A stretch of 64,000 nucleotides of DNA from Acrasis kona. Its lineage: Eukaryota > Heterolobosea > Eutetramitea > Acrasida > Acrasidae. The position numbers and the translations under genes are program-made. Below, in pieces: positions 40,701 to 51,520 of this stretch (positions within the stretch are counted from its first letter, which is position 1; each line of letters starts with the position of its first letter). Under the pieces are notes generated by a model. The model was not told where the DNA came from and did not search any database. It saw only the letters and a list, made by a program, of their open reading frames with translations. The stretch spans positions 1 to 64,000 of the forward strand of contig JAOPGA020001056.1 in assembly GCA_026419775.2 (NCBI GenBank), in the 5' to 3' direction.

Positions 40701-43700
40701 AAGTTTCGTCGTGATTAAACCGTTTGGTTTCTTGACACTACATTTGATATCTGTTCTTCCTTTGAATGTATCTCCGCTTTTCTTTGGTGTGCATTCTATT
40801 TGATTCATCTTGCCATCAGATACTTGGTCACTTGTATCAAAGTCGAAATTGACAGTTGCACCGTTGGGTCCGGTGGCTTCTTTTGGAGTAGGTTGGTTGA
40901 TGTTTAAGCTTGGTGCGGTCAAGTCGACAACTTGAACTGTGTATTTGATTATGGCCATGTTATTCTTAATATCGCTAACGCTGCATGTGACGGTGGTTGT
41001 TCCCAATGGGAATAAACTATCGGATGATGGCGAACAAAGTACCTTATCTGATACATCTCCATCTACGTCATCAGTGGCCACAATCTTTGGTAGATTGACT
41101 TTGGTTCCATTTGCACTGGACGCTGGATATCCAACAATGTTACTTGGTTGAACAATGACTGGTGGAGTGAGATCCACGACTTGTACATTAAACTGTTTGC
41201 TGACCTTAACAATTGGATTAGTGGTCTCATCACTTGCTGTGCAGTAAACAACACTGTTTCCGATCGGGAACATTGTCGTTGATTTCATGGAACAAGAAAT
41301 AGTCAACAATGAATCTCTGTTGGTGATAGCGCTCACTGAATAAGTGACTGTTGCACCATTCTTATTGATTGCTTTTACTCCGGTAATATCGAGTGGAACA
41401 GTCAAGGTGATGTATTGTGGAGGTAATTTGACGGTAACGGTGAACGATTTTGTTTTGACGTTCTTTGATGCATCGGTTGATGTACAAGTGACAGTTTTTT
41501 CTCCAATAGGGAACTTTTCTTTCAAATCAAAATCACATTTCAATTTAGGAGAGGCATCTACCGAATCTCTTGTTGTAATCTGATTGGTTAAATCAGCGAT
41601 GGCGAGTCCAGTTTTGTACGTTTCGTCTGGTGTTTGAATTACGATATTGTTTGGAACCATCAAATCTGGTGCGACTGTATCAGATACTGTGATTTTGAAG
41701 GTATTGGTTGTTGTTTTGCCTTCCTTGTTTGTTGCTGAACAAGTAACGTTGTTGACGCCGATGGGGAATACTGTGTCGCTTTTTGGTATACATGTGATGA
41801 CGGTGTTGCCTTCTACAACATTGGTGGCATTTGCTTGGAATTGAACTAGAGCTCCACTGGCAGTTTGTGCCTCTACTGTTCTGTCGACTGGTAGTAACAA
41901 TGTTGGCGATGGAATATTGACAACTACTGAGAATTGACCAGTTACTGTGTTCTTGGTTGCATCAACTGCTGTGCATATTAGCAAGGTAGTTCCTAGAGCA
42001 AATTTATCGCCAGATTTCTTTACAACACCATCTACAGTCTTGCACACCACGTCTACCTTACCGTCGACGTTATCTAATGCACTTGGTTCGGTATATGTCA
42101 CTTTAGCACCATCCTTCTCGGTAGCAAAAGCAGATGGAGTCAACGATGGTAGCGTCAACACTGGTGGCGTCCTATCTTTGATAGTAACAGTGAATGATTG
42201 AGCAGCAGGATTCGAAGCAGAATCTATAGCGGTACATTTCACAACAGTGTCTCCAACTGGTAATTCAGAATTGGGAGGTGGTACGCAAACAACTGGTACA
42301 TCTCCATCGACAACGTCTTTGGCCATAGCCGAATAATTAATCAATGTTTTTGCACTTACTGCATCTTGTTGGACGAATGAAGGTACGATGATTTGAGGTG
42401 GTTGCTTGTGAACTACGGTGACTTTGAATTTACTGATCGAGCCCAATGTGGACGATTTGACGACTTTGCATTCAACATCTGTATCTCCAATTTTGAATAT
42501 GGTACCACTTGCTGGTGTACAAGTGACGTTGCTCTTGGAGGCATCGCCAACAGCGTCGATGACTTTCATATCGAAAGTAACTTTGGCTCCAGATGCTTGA
42601 GTTGCTTCGACAGGTTGTGGCTTAGTTACATCAAGTGCTGGTGGAGTATTATCGTAAACTTCAACGAAGAAGTTCATGGTGCCAACGTTACCTTGAATGT
42701 CCTTTACCGAACAACTGACTTTGTTATTTTTCAATTCAAATTTAGTTCCGCTTGGAATAGAGCATTGAACCTTATTGGAGACATCTCCGTCTACATTGTC
42801 CTTTGCAGTTACTACATAAGTGACTGTAGCTCCCTTGTCGCTAGTTGCAGGTACTCTCATATCTGCTAATTGATCGATAACTGGTGCTTGGTTATCTTTG
42901 ACTAAGACAGTAAATTCCTTTGAGTCATACACGCCAGTCTTGGGATCAGTTGCTCTACAATAAACCTTTGTGCTTGTCACTGGGAAAACTGATTTGGGTC
43001 CTGGAGTACAACCTACTACCAATGAAGTGTTTCTATTGGTCTTTGCAGAGTAGCTATAGTCGACGACTGTTCCAGCAGCGTCTACTGCATCAACGTTCAA
43101 ATCTTGAGAAGTAGTCAAGATTACGTACTGTGGTGGTAAGTTAACAGTAACTGAGAATTTCTTAGTGGTGCTTTGATTACCCTTTGCATCCTTTGCATAA
43201 CATGAAACTGATGTCGATCCGATTGGGAACTGAGAGTTGAGTGGAGGATTGCATGTGATTTTTGGACTGGCATCCACCTTATCAGAAGCCGAAACCGAAT
43301 TGGTTAGGGTAGGTAGATAGATACCTGCATCAGAAGTACCCTCTGGTGCTTGTTGTACAATATCTCCAGGAACAGTCAAGGTGGGTGGAGTAGAATCTAC
43401 AACTGTTACTTTGAATGTGCTACTGGATGAAACACTGTCTTTGTTGCTCGAAGTACAAGTGACGACAGTTTCTTTAATTCCAAAAACGGTGTTACTTGCT
43501 GGTGTGCAAACAATATCGTTTTTGTCATCGACCACGTTAGATGCAGATGCATCGAATTGAACATTGGCCCCATCTGCACTAACTGCTTCGATGGTTACGT
43601 CGGTTGGTAGAGTAATGGTAGGTAATGGTCTATTGACGACAACTTTGAAATAAGAAGTGGCTGCATTGCCAGATCTGTCTTTGGCAGTGCATTTAACTTC

Positions 43701-45390
43701 GGTGGGACCAACTGCGAACAAATCACCAGGATTTTTTAGGTTCGTTATCGGCCACATTTACACAAGTTACTTCTACGTTGCCATCGACGTTATCTGTTGC
43801 GGTTACGTCTGTATATTTGACAAAAGAACCATTCTTTTGTGTAGCGAAAGCAGAGGGAGATCCAGGTAGAACTAGCAATGGTGGAATCTTGTCGACGACG
43901 GTGACTAGGAATTGAACCGTAGCCTTGTTGTTTGCTTTGTCTGTGCTTGAGCAAGTGACGTTGTTCGATCCAACTGGGAACATATCGTCGGTTATACCTG
44001 GCGAGCTACAAACGACTGGCGTTACGCCATCAACGGCATCTAGAGCGGAAGCAGAGTAAATAACCTTGGTCAGTTTGGAAACAGCATCAAACTTGACTTG
44101 TGGTGGTAGTTGTAGAATTGGAGCGGCTTTGTGAGTGACATTAATTGTAAATGTCTTTGAGGTGGTTAGACGGTTGAGTGACTTTGTGACTTCGCAAGTA
44201 ACAACGGTAGGACCGATTGGTAACATGGATCCACTTGCTGGTTTACAATCAACTTTTTCTTTTGACACATCTGCTACTGAATCAGTAACGGAAGTTGTAA
44301 AAGTTACGATGGCGCCATCGGCTGATGTTGCTTCGACTGAGGTTGGTGAGTTAATGTCCAATGCAGGGGCAGTGTTATCGAAAACTTCAACGTTGAATGA
44401 AATGGAGGCCTTGTTCTTTGCTACATCATAAGCTGAGCACTGAACAAGAGTAGTGCCCATTACGAATTGAGTGTCAGACTTTGGAACACACTCTACTGAA
44501 TTTGAAACGTCACCATCAATGACGTCGACGGCGGTGATGGTTGGTAATGTTACAATGGCTCCCTTGCTTGATGTAGCGGCTACACTAAGCGTGGAGACTT
44601 GATTGATTCTTGGGGGAGTTGTATCCTTGACTTGAATGTGGAAGTCTTTCCTGTCCTTAACGCCCGTAATTTCATCTAGAGCCTCACAAAAGACATTGGT
44701 ATCACCAATCTTGAAAGTGGAACCGGATGGTGGCACACAGGTGACCTTGACAACGTTGCTCTTGTTAGAAGTGGATGACACCTTGTTTGCATAGTTGACA
44801 GAAGCCCCTTCCTTTGAATCGGCTGAGACTGGATCGAAAGTATCTGGTACAGTCAAAACGATTGTTTGGGGTTCTTCAGTAGCGGTGGGTTTAGGAGCTG
44901 AAGTTTCCAATACTGGAATCTTGGGAGCTGAAGGTGAGGATCCTTCGATGGCGCTGATCGCGTCAGGTACTTTGGGAGCGCTGGTGGTGGAAAGTGGCTT
45001 GGTGGGCTCGGCGGTGATAATCACCTTCTCTGTGGATTTTGGAGCGGAGGTAGTGGTTGGTTTTTCGGTTGGTGGTACATAGGGGTGGAGGCACTTGTTG
45101 TCGTCACAGGCGTCAGCGTTCTTCTGGTATTCTGAATCATCCCATGATTCACACTTTTTGATTCGGTCGTAGAAGCAATCCAGCTCGACTTCGTATTCGT
45201 CTCCAAATACTCTTACAGTTGCAGAATCTTCGCCTTCGTATGCGCAGTTCTTGGCAGAAACTATCACACACCTCGATAGGACCCTTAGCTTCTTTGATCC
45301 GTCTAAAAGATTGGTGTATTTACCACACTTGGCGTCAATGTGGGACACTAACAATAGCGTTGCTAATAGAGCCAACACTATGCTTCTCAT
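37707..45390 (-). CDS. Giant secreted HYR-repeat protein with +1 frameshift at TGA
   Basis: Start 45390 gives a signal peptide (SIVLALLATLLLVSHIDA), a Cys-rich domain, a Thr/Pro linker, then 21 hyalin-repeat (HYR) modules with DTTPP starts and TVTC-type strands, and four C-terminal beta-rich modules (IYVNG, GDVVAIV, WWC, VVCKI). The frame ends AAA AAA TCC TGG TGA at 43723-43725 inside HYR module 5; the +1 frame follows at once (Asp-Leu-Phe-Ala-Val-Gly) and completes the module. With one base skipped the protein is 2,560 residues. HYR modules mediate cell-matrix adhesion. The paralogous module 12 has AAG AAA TCT GGC GAT here, so one extra C is the apparent insertion. The modules form three units of seven. 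Likely a matrix or cell-coat protein. Confidence 0.88.
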
Positions 45391-46199
45391 CTTTATTTTG
45401 AAATACAATTACAGTTCAAAGCTATTTCCCTGGCCACAAATTTACCTTCTACACGAGAGTGCAATTCTGAAATCCAACCAAATTGATTGCCCTCAATTTC
45501 CTTAATTAATTTTGTAATTACGTAAAACTGATATAATTGGAAATAAATTCCAATGAAATGATTTTTCCGATCCAGTCTGTGATCGTTTTATCTAAACACA
45601 TACGAATACCAGCGCAGAAGAAATTTCCGATTTATTACAGTTTTTTTAAGAAGTTGTGTACAAAACAAAAGGAGCAAGATAACTTTTTATTATTTTTTAT
45701 TGAAGTAGTGCTGGATAATACATTTTTCTGAACTCTTTGATTGAGGTCATGTGTGTTATCTTGTATTTTGAACTGTGATTTGAGATGGAAATGTGATTTG
45801 GATCAATTTGTTATTTAATTCAAAATGTTAAATCGAATAAATTCTAGGTAAAAATGTATAGGTTCAGTTGAATTGTTGTTTTCAAACTTTGCTTTGTCAT
45901 TGCCACAAAATTAAAAGTTATGGTTCATGATCCAGCTATGCAAATCAATAGTGTGTACTCCACAATAGTATTGGAGGTTACACTTTGATAGTCTTCGTGT
46001 GGTTTGAAGAAACCTTTTTGTATTTGATGTGTGTAATGTCGTTTTGAAAAATGTACATTATATGTGTTTTTGTCTATTTTGTTGACTTGTTTGTTTGTAA
46101 TCTCATCTAATCGGTCGAATGCCTCTGTGTAAACAACGATCTAGTGATGATCAAGTTGATGTCTCTCATGGTCAACTAAGTTACAAAAAATTTTAAAAT
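45391..46199. other. Divergent intergenic region, nothing recognised
   Basis: About 0.8 kb of AT-rich, T-run-rich DNA between the HYR gene start and the metallophosphoesterase uORF. No ORF with coding character. Confidence 0.5.
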
Positions 46200-46268
46200 A
46201 TGGACTTTGTTGAACATTTTAACGAACAACCAGTGACCGTCTTTGTCGATGATCATCGATCATGTTAA
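46200..46268 (+). promoter_or_regulatory. Upstream ORF overlapping the phosphoesterase start
   Basis: ATG 46200 opens a 22-codon ORF ending TAA at 46268, overlapping the main ATG at 46249 in another frame. It would reduce initiation at the main start. Confidence 0.35.
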
Positions 46269-47076
46269 GCTACAGATTGCTTCGGACTTGCATCTTGAAT
46301 TTTCTCGCTATGACTTTGATGTAAAGAGGATTGGAAATTGCCTCGCCCTAGTTGGTGATATTGGGTCTCCCCTTGCTGAGAACTACAAGTCATTCATAGC
46401 CAAACAGAGTGAAAAATATGAGCATGTATTTGTCGTCGCGGGGAATCACGAATATTATAAAGGGGAGTACCATACATGTAACAATTTAATTCAAGACATT
46501 TGTAGTGAATTCCCAAACGTTCATTTTTTAAAATCTACCAGTTACCTTTACCAAACACAATCAAGTCGTCCAATAAGATTTCTAGGGTGCACATTGTGGT
46601 CCAATGTTCCCGAAGAGCACTCGCTCACCGTCTATCAGGAATTCAACGACTACTATCAAATAAAGGTTGACGTCAATGGAAAAAAAAGATTACTGGAGGT
46701 AGAAGACACTAATAAATGGCATAGAGAGCAAGTTAGTTGGCTAAAGTCAGAAATAGCTAAAGCAAAGGAAAATAATGAGAGGGTTGTTGTACTGACCCAT
46801 CACGCACCTTTGATGAAAGGAACTAGTCGTCCTCAACTTGAACAAAAAAATAGATCTATAAATTACGCATTTGCAACAGATTTATCTGACATGATGGATG
46901 GCTCTAGGATTGAGCTGTGGGCATATGGTCACACTCATTATAATAATGTTCAGAACATTAACGGCACTATTTGTGTAAGTAATCAAGCAGGTTATGTTCA
47001 CGAAGAGGAGAAGGAAGTAGGATATAATCCTGACCAATGTTTTATCTTCAATGATGATTGTTGTAGAAAACAATAA
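46249..47076 (+). CDS. Calcineurin-like metallophosphoesterase
   Basis: A single exon of 275 residues from ATG 46249. Metal-binding motifs are complete: ASDLHLEF (DxH), LVGDIGSP (GDxG), VVAGNHEYYKG (GNHE), LTHHAP (first His pair), and YGHTHYN (GHxH). This is the soluble class of the calcineurin-like phosphoesterase family found in bacteria and protists, which act on cyclic nucleotides or nucleotide-like esters. Substrate cannot be read from sequence. No signal peptide, so cytosolic. A TTG two codons earlier is open but ATG is preferred. Confidence 0.85.
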   Translation: MIIDHVKLQIASDLHLEFSRYDFDVKRIGNCLALVGDIGSPLAENYKSFIAKQSEKYEHVFVVAGNHEYYKGEYHTCNNLIQDICSEFPNVHFLKSTSYLYQTQSSRPIRFLGCTLWSNVPEEHSLTVYQEFNDYYQIKVDVNGKKRLLEVEDTNKWHREQVSWLKSEIAKAKENNERVVVLTHHAPLMKGTSRPQLEQKNRSINYAFATDLSDMMDGSRIELWAYGHTHYNNVQNINGTICVSNQAGYVHEEEKEVGYNPDQCFIFNDDCCRKQ

Positions 47077-47208
47077 ACAACAGCAGCTATAATTACTAAC
47101 AAATTTCATGCAATCTGATTCGAAGAAATTTAAATTTATTACTTTTGCATTCGCTTTAGTATTCTAATAAATATTTGCTTTGTTTACCGCACAATTAAAG
47201 CAATGTGC

Positions 47209-48367
47209 CTATTTTAATGGATTCTTATACATGTTTGCAAGTAACATTGCCAACCTACAATGACCGTCCATTCTTCCTAAGTTTACAACATCAAGATATC
47301 TATCTGTCCAAGTACTTCTGTCATATTTCCACTTCAAGTGCTCCATGTAAGCAGTATCAATTTTTGTCCAAATAGTTTAGGTAGTCAACCAACTTCGCAG
47401 TGGTTTCAAAGTCAGACACTCTAATAACAGCCTTAGGATTTGGAACAAAGTCGTGTATATTAGAAGCACCAAGGTACACCGGAACGCAACCCACCTGTAG
47501 GGGTTGAAACAACTTTTCCGTTACATAATCTTCAGCATTAGAATTCTCAAAAGCAAGGGTGAATTTATATTTCGAAAGAACGCTTAATTTTTGTCCCACC
47601 CAGCCCTCGCCTTGCTTCAAATCAGGCAGTTTGGCATTATTATGACAAGCACCAAATGAGTCTACTTTGGCTAAATCCATTATTTCCTTCTGGACTATTT
47701 CTCTGTTATTGAGAGCGCCACAGTTAGATATAAACGCAGATATAAAAGATTTGGATGCAATTGGTTCTGGTTGAGTTTTAAAGAGTGTTAAATAACTGGA
47801 AGGAACATAAGGAATAGGAACGTCAGACAATAGACGGAAGTCCATAGTAATGTCTACCGGAAGGGTTTTATCAAGCATCCACGGATAATAAACAGGGGAT
47901 TCTACACCCAACAAAACAATTTTTTGACATTTTTGTACCTTTTGGTTCAAGATGCTTGATGCTCCGTTCTGTAATGTATTAAATATGACTGCATCAGCAT
48001 CCTGTACATCATCTGACCATTCCCATGGTACTGGACATCTTGTTCTTGCAGGATCCGGATGGTAAATGGAATTACCCATGTCGTGCAATAGTACAGGGTA
48101 TCTTTGAAGATCCCTTTTCTTGTTTTGTGGCGACATACATTCTTTGTCAAACGTTACAATGCTGTGCTTTATAATTTCTTCCTTCACTTCCTTCACTTCC
48201 TTTTTGACAGGTTCCACATTCTTCTGATGTATCACTTGATTTTGATTCTCTTTGTTAGTGTTCACATTTTTGTGTATAATAATGTATTGAATGAATGGAA
48301 ATATTGTGACGAATAAAAAGAAAATGATCACAAGCGACATGCGTGGCCTCTCCCGAATGAACGACAT
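47209..48367 (-). CDS. GT10 alpha-1,3-fucosyltransferase with +1 frameshift at TGA
   Basis: The start at 48367 opens a type II membrane protein: short cytosolic tail, TM (MSLVIIFFLFVTIFPFIQYIII), a Lys/Glu-rich stem, then the GT10 catalytic domain with FAFENSNAEDYVTEKLFQPL and VGCVPVYLGASNIHDFVP. The first frame ends LNYLDKN TGA at 47357-47359. The +1 frame continues DTAYMEHLKWKYDR and NLGRMDGHCRLAMLLANMYK to TAG at 47209, exactly the GT10 C-terminal region that would otherwise be missing. With one T skipped the product is 385 residues. It should transfer fucose from GDP-fucose to glycans in the Golgi. The only intron-type signals near the break are absent, so splicing cannot repair it. Confidence 0.9.
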
Positions 48368-48442
48368 GGTTGATTGTAAGTTAGTTGTAAGGATCAAATA
48401 TTTATAACTTTTACACCAGATCAAACAAAACTAACTGCACAT

Positions 48443-51178
48443 TTATTGGTATTTTGCGAATACTTGTAAAATTGCTGCCACTTCATATGGCCTCTCAACG
48501 AAATCTGTGACACCAGATGTAATGGCTTCTTTCACCTTCTCTTCATCACAATCAACCCAGAAGATTGGAACAGGTAATGAGTCCTGTGGGCGGTTGGACT
48601 TCTCAAACTCTCTTATTGACCTAATGCAATCAAATCCGTTAACACCTGAAGTGTCTTTGTTAAGAGCCAATAATACATAATTAAAATTCGTGCTACTGAA
48701 CAATTCCAGAGCTCTTGGTCCGTCCGAAGCAATTTCACAAACAAAACCATTTTTTATTAACAAACCCACCAGAACCCTTCTATCGACTTCATTATTATCA
48801 ACAACAAGTACTTTTTTAAAGTTTAACAAGGAGGCAATACTAGGGCTTGTCGGCGTCCTCTCCTTGCTCTCTTGTAAAAGCTCCATATCATCTGCAGTCA
48901 TCGGTTCATATTTGATTGTAAAACTAAAAGTGGTACCCTTTCCCCTCTCACTATTAATCGCAATTGTACCACCCATCAAATTCACTAGTTGACGAGAAAT
49001 ACTCAATCCTAATCCGGTTCCTCCATATTGAGAAGAGATGGAAGTGTTTGCTTGAGAGAAGGGTTGGAACAATTTAAGCTGCTCCTCCTTGGTCATACCA
49101 ATACCGGTATCACTCACGGTAAACTTTAACATTGAATCCTGTGCCTCGTAAGACACTTTAATAGAACCTTGATCGGTGAATTTTATTGCATTCGTTAACA
49201 AATTTACAAGCACCTGCCTCAGCCTAAAACTATCGCCCTTGACGACCATACTTTCCTCAGGAAGGTTCAGGTCCAACTTTAAATTCTTCTTTTTCAATTG
49301 ACTCATGACCATGCGACAAACAATTCTAACCTCCTGGTTGGCATTAAAAGGTTCGACATCAATTTCAAGTTTATTGTTATCTAATTTACTCAAGGTCAAT
49401 ACATCATTAGCAACGTCGGTTTGATGGTCCGCACACACTTGAGCGTCATGGATGGCATCTTCAATCTCCTGCAAATGTGACTTGAAATCAGCATTCCCCA
49501 TATCAGAAAGACTTTCGCTCACAATGTGTCTTTGGATCACTTTAATCTTATCTTGGATCATGTGAAGACTGCCAATGATTCCGTTAATGGGATTTCTAAT
49601 TTCGTGACAAATGGTATCAACAAATTCTTCTTGCTTCTTTTGCCTAATCTTGGCTTCTTGTTTACTTTTTATTGCTTGTTTTACAATGACTTCGAGAACA
49701 ATTTGTTTGAACTCCCTACAAACTTTCATATCGACGCTTGACCATTGAGAAGACGTGTGCTTGAGCTGTTCCTGCCACTGAGCGAAACTCTTACGGGGCA
49801 TGATCCTTCCGTCGTCCATCTCCAACTTTTTAGGTTCTCCCGCCCAATTCACTATCTGGACCACCTCTGGTTTGAACCAAATGATCATGTCGTCATTGTT
49901 TTGGAAAAGGCTCAAGGCGAAAACTCCAGAGGCAGTGTTTTTGAACTCTACGGCCGAAGGTAAAATCTTTGAAATGTTGGTCGTGACGAATATATCACTG
50001 CCAGTCAATTGTGATTTTAAAGTATTGATGAGCGCCTTGACTTGATCTGCGGTGGGCGTCTTTCCTATGAGGACTCGCTCTTCATTGTACGAGATGGCTG
50101 CTCCTGTGGCGTTGACCACTCCTAAAAGTGATTTTGATTGTTGCGCGCAGCAATTGATCCAATTGTCCGCCATGGATATCTTCTTCAAAAGTACGTTGAC
50201 TTGCTGATTCTGTCTCATGAGTTGCTTGTTCTCTAGGTGTGCTATTTTGCTGGAAATGTGCCACGAAAGTATTTGTCCCAAGAACTCACAAGTGGTCCTA
50301 ATGTCATAAGAAAGTAATCTCGGAGAATTGTGATGACACGCAATGAGTCCCCATAATTGATTGTTGTGTATGAGTGAAATGCTCATGGATGCTCCGACAT
50401 TCATGTTCCTGAGGTACTGCAAGTGAATGGGGGACACGCTTCTCAAGACTGCAAGTGACAAATCAATGTTTCCGTGTGTAATGGCTTGTTGTATGGGTCT
50501 AATGACGGCTGGCTTGTAATCAACATTGGGTATGATCCTTAACCAATTCTTAACGTAAAGGACTCTGGCTTGTTGTGGAATGTCGGAGGACGGGTATCGA
50601 AGACCCTTGTAGGGATCCAAATGTGCATCTTTTACTTCAGCGACGACTTCTCCGTGGCCGTCTGAGTCAAATTGATAAATCATGACTCTACCGAAACCAG
50701 TAATCTTTTGCACCTCCTCTGCGGCAGTTTCTGTCAGCGTCATGAAGTCGCTGTCGTAGGGAATGGATTGTAGTCGTGAGATGGCTTGCTTTGACAAGTT
50801 GTGGAAGGAACTTTGTAGAGATTGACTTTCTTTTGTAAATGGATCCACTTCAAGCATTAATAAATCATCGGAGTAATGTAGAACTCCTTCAAGGTAGAGC
50901 GACTTTTCCTTGATTGTCATTGTGAAGTAGATGGGGTTGAGATTTTCACTGCTTTTTGATAGTTTGTCTTGAATCATTTTTATATCTTCTTTAGAAACAA
51001 AATCAGTTAAATCTGTGTAAAGAATGTCCTCCACAGTTATATCGAAAAATGTGTCAATGTTCTCGCTGACGTGAACTATCGAAAATTCCGAACCCATGAG
51101 CGCTAGAAGAAAGCCATGTGGTTGAATACATCCTGGTATGTGAATGGGTTCCTTGTCGCAGTCTGTAATATCGACCAT
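48443..51178 (-). CDS. Phytochrome hybrid histidine kinase (biliverdin type)
   Basis: A single exon of 911 residues with PAS-GAF-PHY-HisKA-HATPase-REC order. Cys7 in ITDCDKEPIHIPG is the N-terminal chromophore Cys of bacterial and fungal biliverdin phytochromes. GAF motifs: YPSSDIPQQAR and LRSVSPIHLQYLRNM; PHY tongue PRKSFAQW (about 461-468). The kinase is intact: H525 in ICHEIRNP, N-box NLLTNAIKF, DTGIGM and GGTGLGL. The C-terminal receiver is degenerate: VVDNNEVD lacks one acidic residue, the phospho-Asp position reads LLALNKDTS (Ala), and the Lys is Arg (VERPYE). It should be a red/far-red light sensor that cannot phosphorylate its own receiver, so the phosphate must leave to another protein. 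Confidence 0.95.
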   Translation of the reverse strand: MVDITDCDKEPIHIPGCIQPHGFLLALMGSEFSIVHVSENIDTFFDITVEDILYTDLTDFVSKEDIKMIQDKLSKSSENLNPIYFTMTIKEKSLYLEGVLHYSDDLLMLEVDPFTKESQSLQSSFHNLSKQAISRLQSIPYDSDFMTLTETAAEEVQKITGFGRVMIYQFDSDGHGEVVAEVKDAHLDPYKGLRYPSSDIPQQARVLYVKNWLRIIPNVDYKPAVIRPIQQAITHGNIDLSLAVLRSVSPIHLQYLRNMNVGASMSISLIHNNQLWGLIACHHNSPRLLSYDIRTTCEFLGQILSWHISSKIAHLENKQLMRQNQQVNVLLKKISMADNWINCCAQQSKSLLGVVNATGAAISYNEERVLIGKTPTADQVKALINTLKSQLTGSDIFVTTNISKILPSAVEFKNTASGVFALSLFQNNDDMIIWFKPEVVQIVNWAGEPKKLEMDDGRIMPRKSFAQWQEQLKHTSSQWSSVDMKVCREFKQIVLEVIVKQAIKSKQEAKIRQKKQEEFVDTICHEIRNPINGIIGSLHMIQDKIKVIQRHIVSESLSDMGNADFKSHLQEIEDAIHDAQVCADHQTDVANDVLTLSKLDNNKLEIDVEPFNANQEVRIVCRMVMSQLKKKNLKLDLNLPEESMVVKGDSFRLRQVLVNLLTNAIKFTDQGSIKVSYEAQDSMLKFTVSDTGIGMTKEEQLKLFQPFSQANTSISSQYGGTGLGLSISRQLVNLMGGTIAINSERGKGTTFSFTIKYEPMTADDMELLQESKERTPTSPSIASLLNFKKVLVVDNNEVDRRVLVGLLIKNGFVCEIASDGPRALELFSSTNFNYVLLALNKDTSGVNGFDCIRSIREFEKSNRPQDSLPVPIFWVDCDEEKVKEAITSGVTDFVERPYEVAAILQVFAKYQ

Positions 51179-51520
51179 AATTGATGTCTAAATTAAAGTC
51201 GGGAATTGTAAAAAGGACAACCCAGGTGTTCCACAAACACATTGATCATCACATCCAGTCGTCGTAAGATTAGAAGTTGAGATTATATTAGAGACCGATA
51301 CAATATAATAATGGCTCTGTATGGAAAATAAAACACTTTAACATCAGGAATTTAATTCAATTTCTTGTGAATGCCCAGTCTTCAGTCAGAAAGAATTTTA
51401 ATTCATTTGTGCTCACAGAATACATTGGTCTAATGATTAGTCAAATTTGTCGACTTGAGTGATTGGAAAATTTCATAAAATACTACAAGTTTATTGCTAA
51501 TATCTCTGGTACAGCGTACA
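51179..51520. other. Intergenic, nothing recognised
   Basis: 342 bp upstream of the phytochrome start and downstream of the 135-residue gene. Presumably holds the phytochrome promoter. Confidence 0.4.

Noticed and set aside
37983-45505. Many plus-strand ORFs of 60-158 codons across the HYR gene
   Set aside because: They are antisense shadows of a long biased coding region with no own domain character.
47357-47359. TGA as a reassigned sense codon (Trp, Cys or Sec)
   Set aside because: Readthrough in the same frame gives no homology at any of the four sites; only +1 does. No SECIS-type reason seen.
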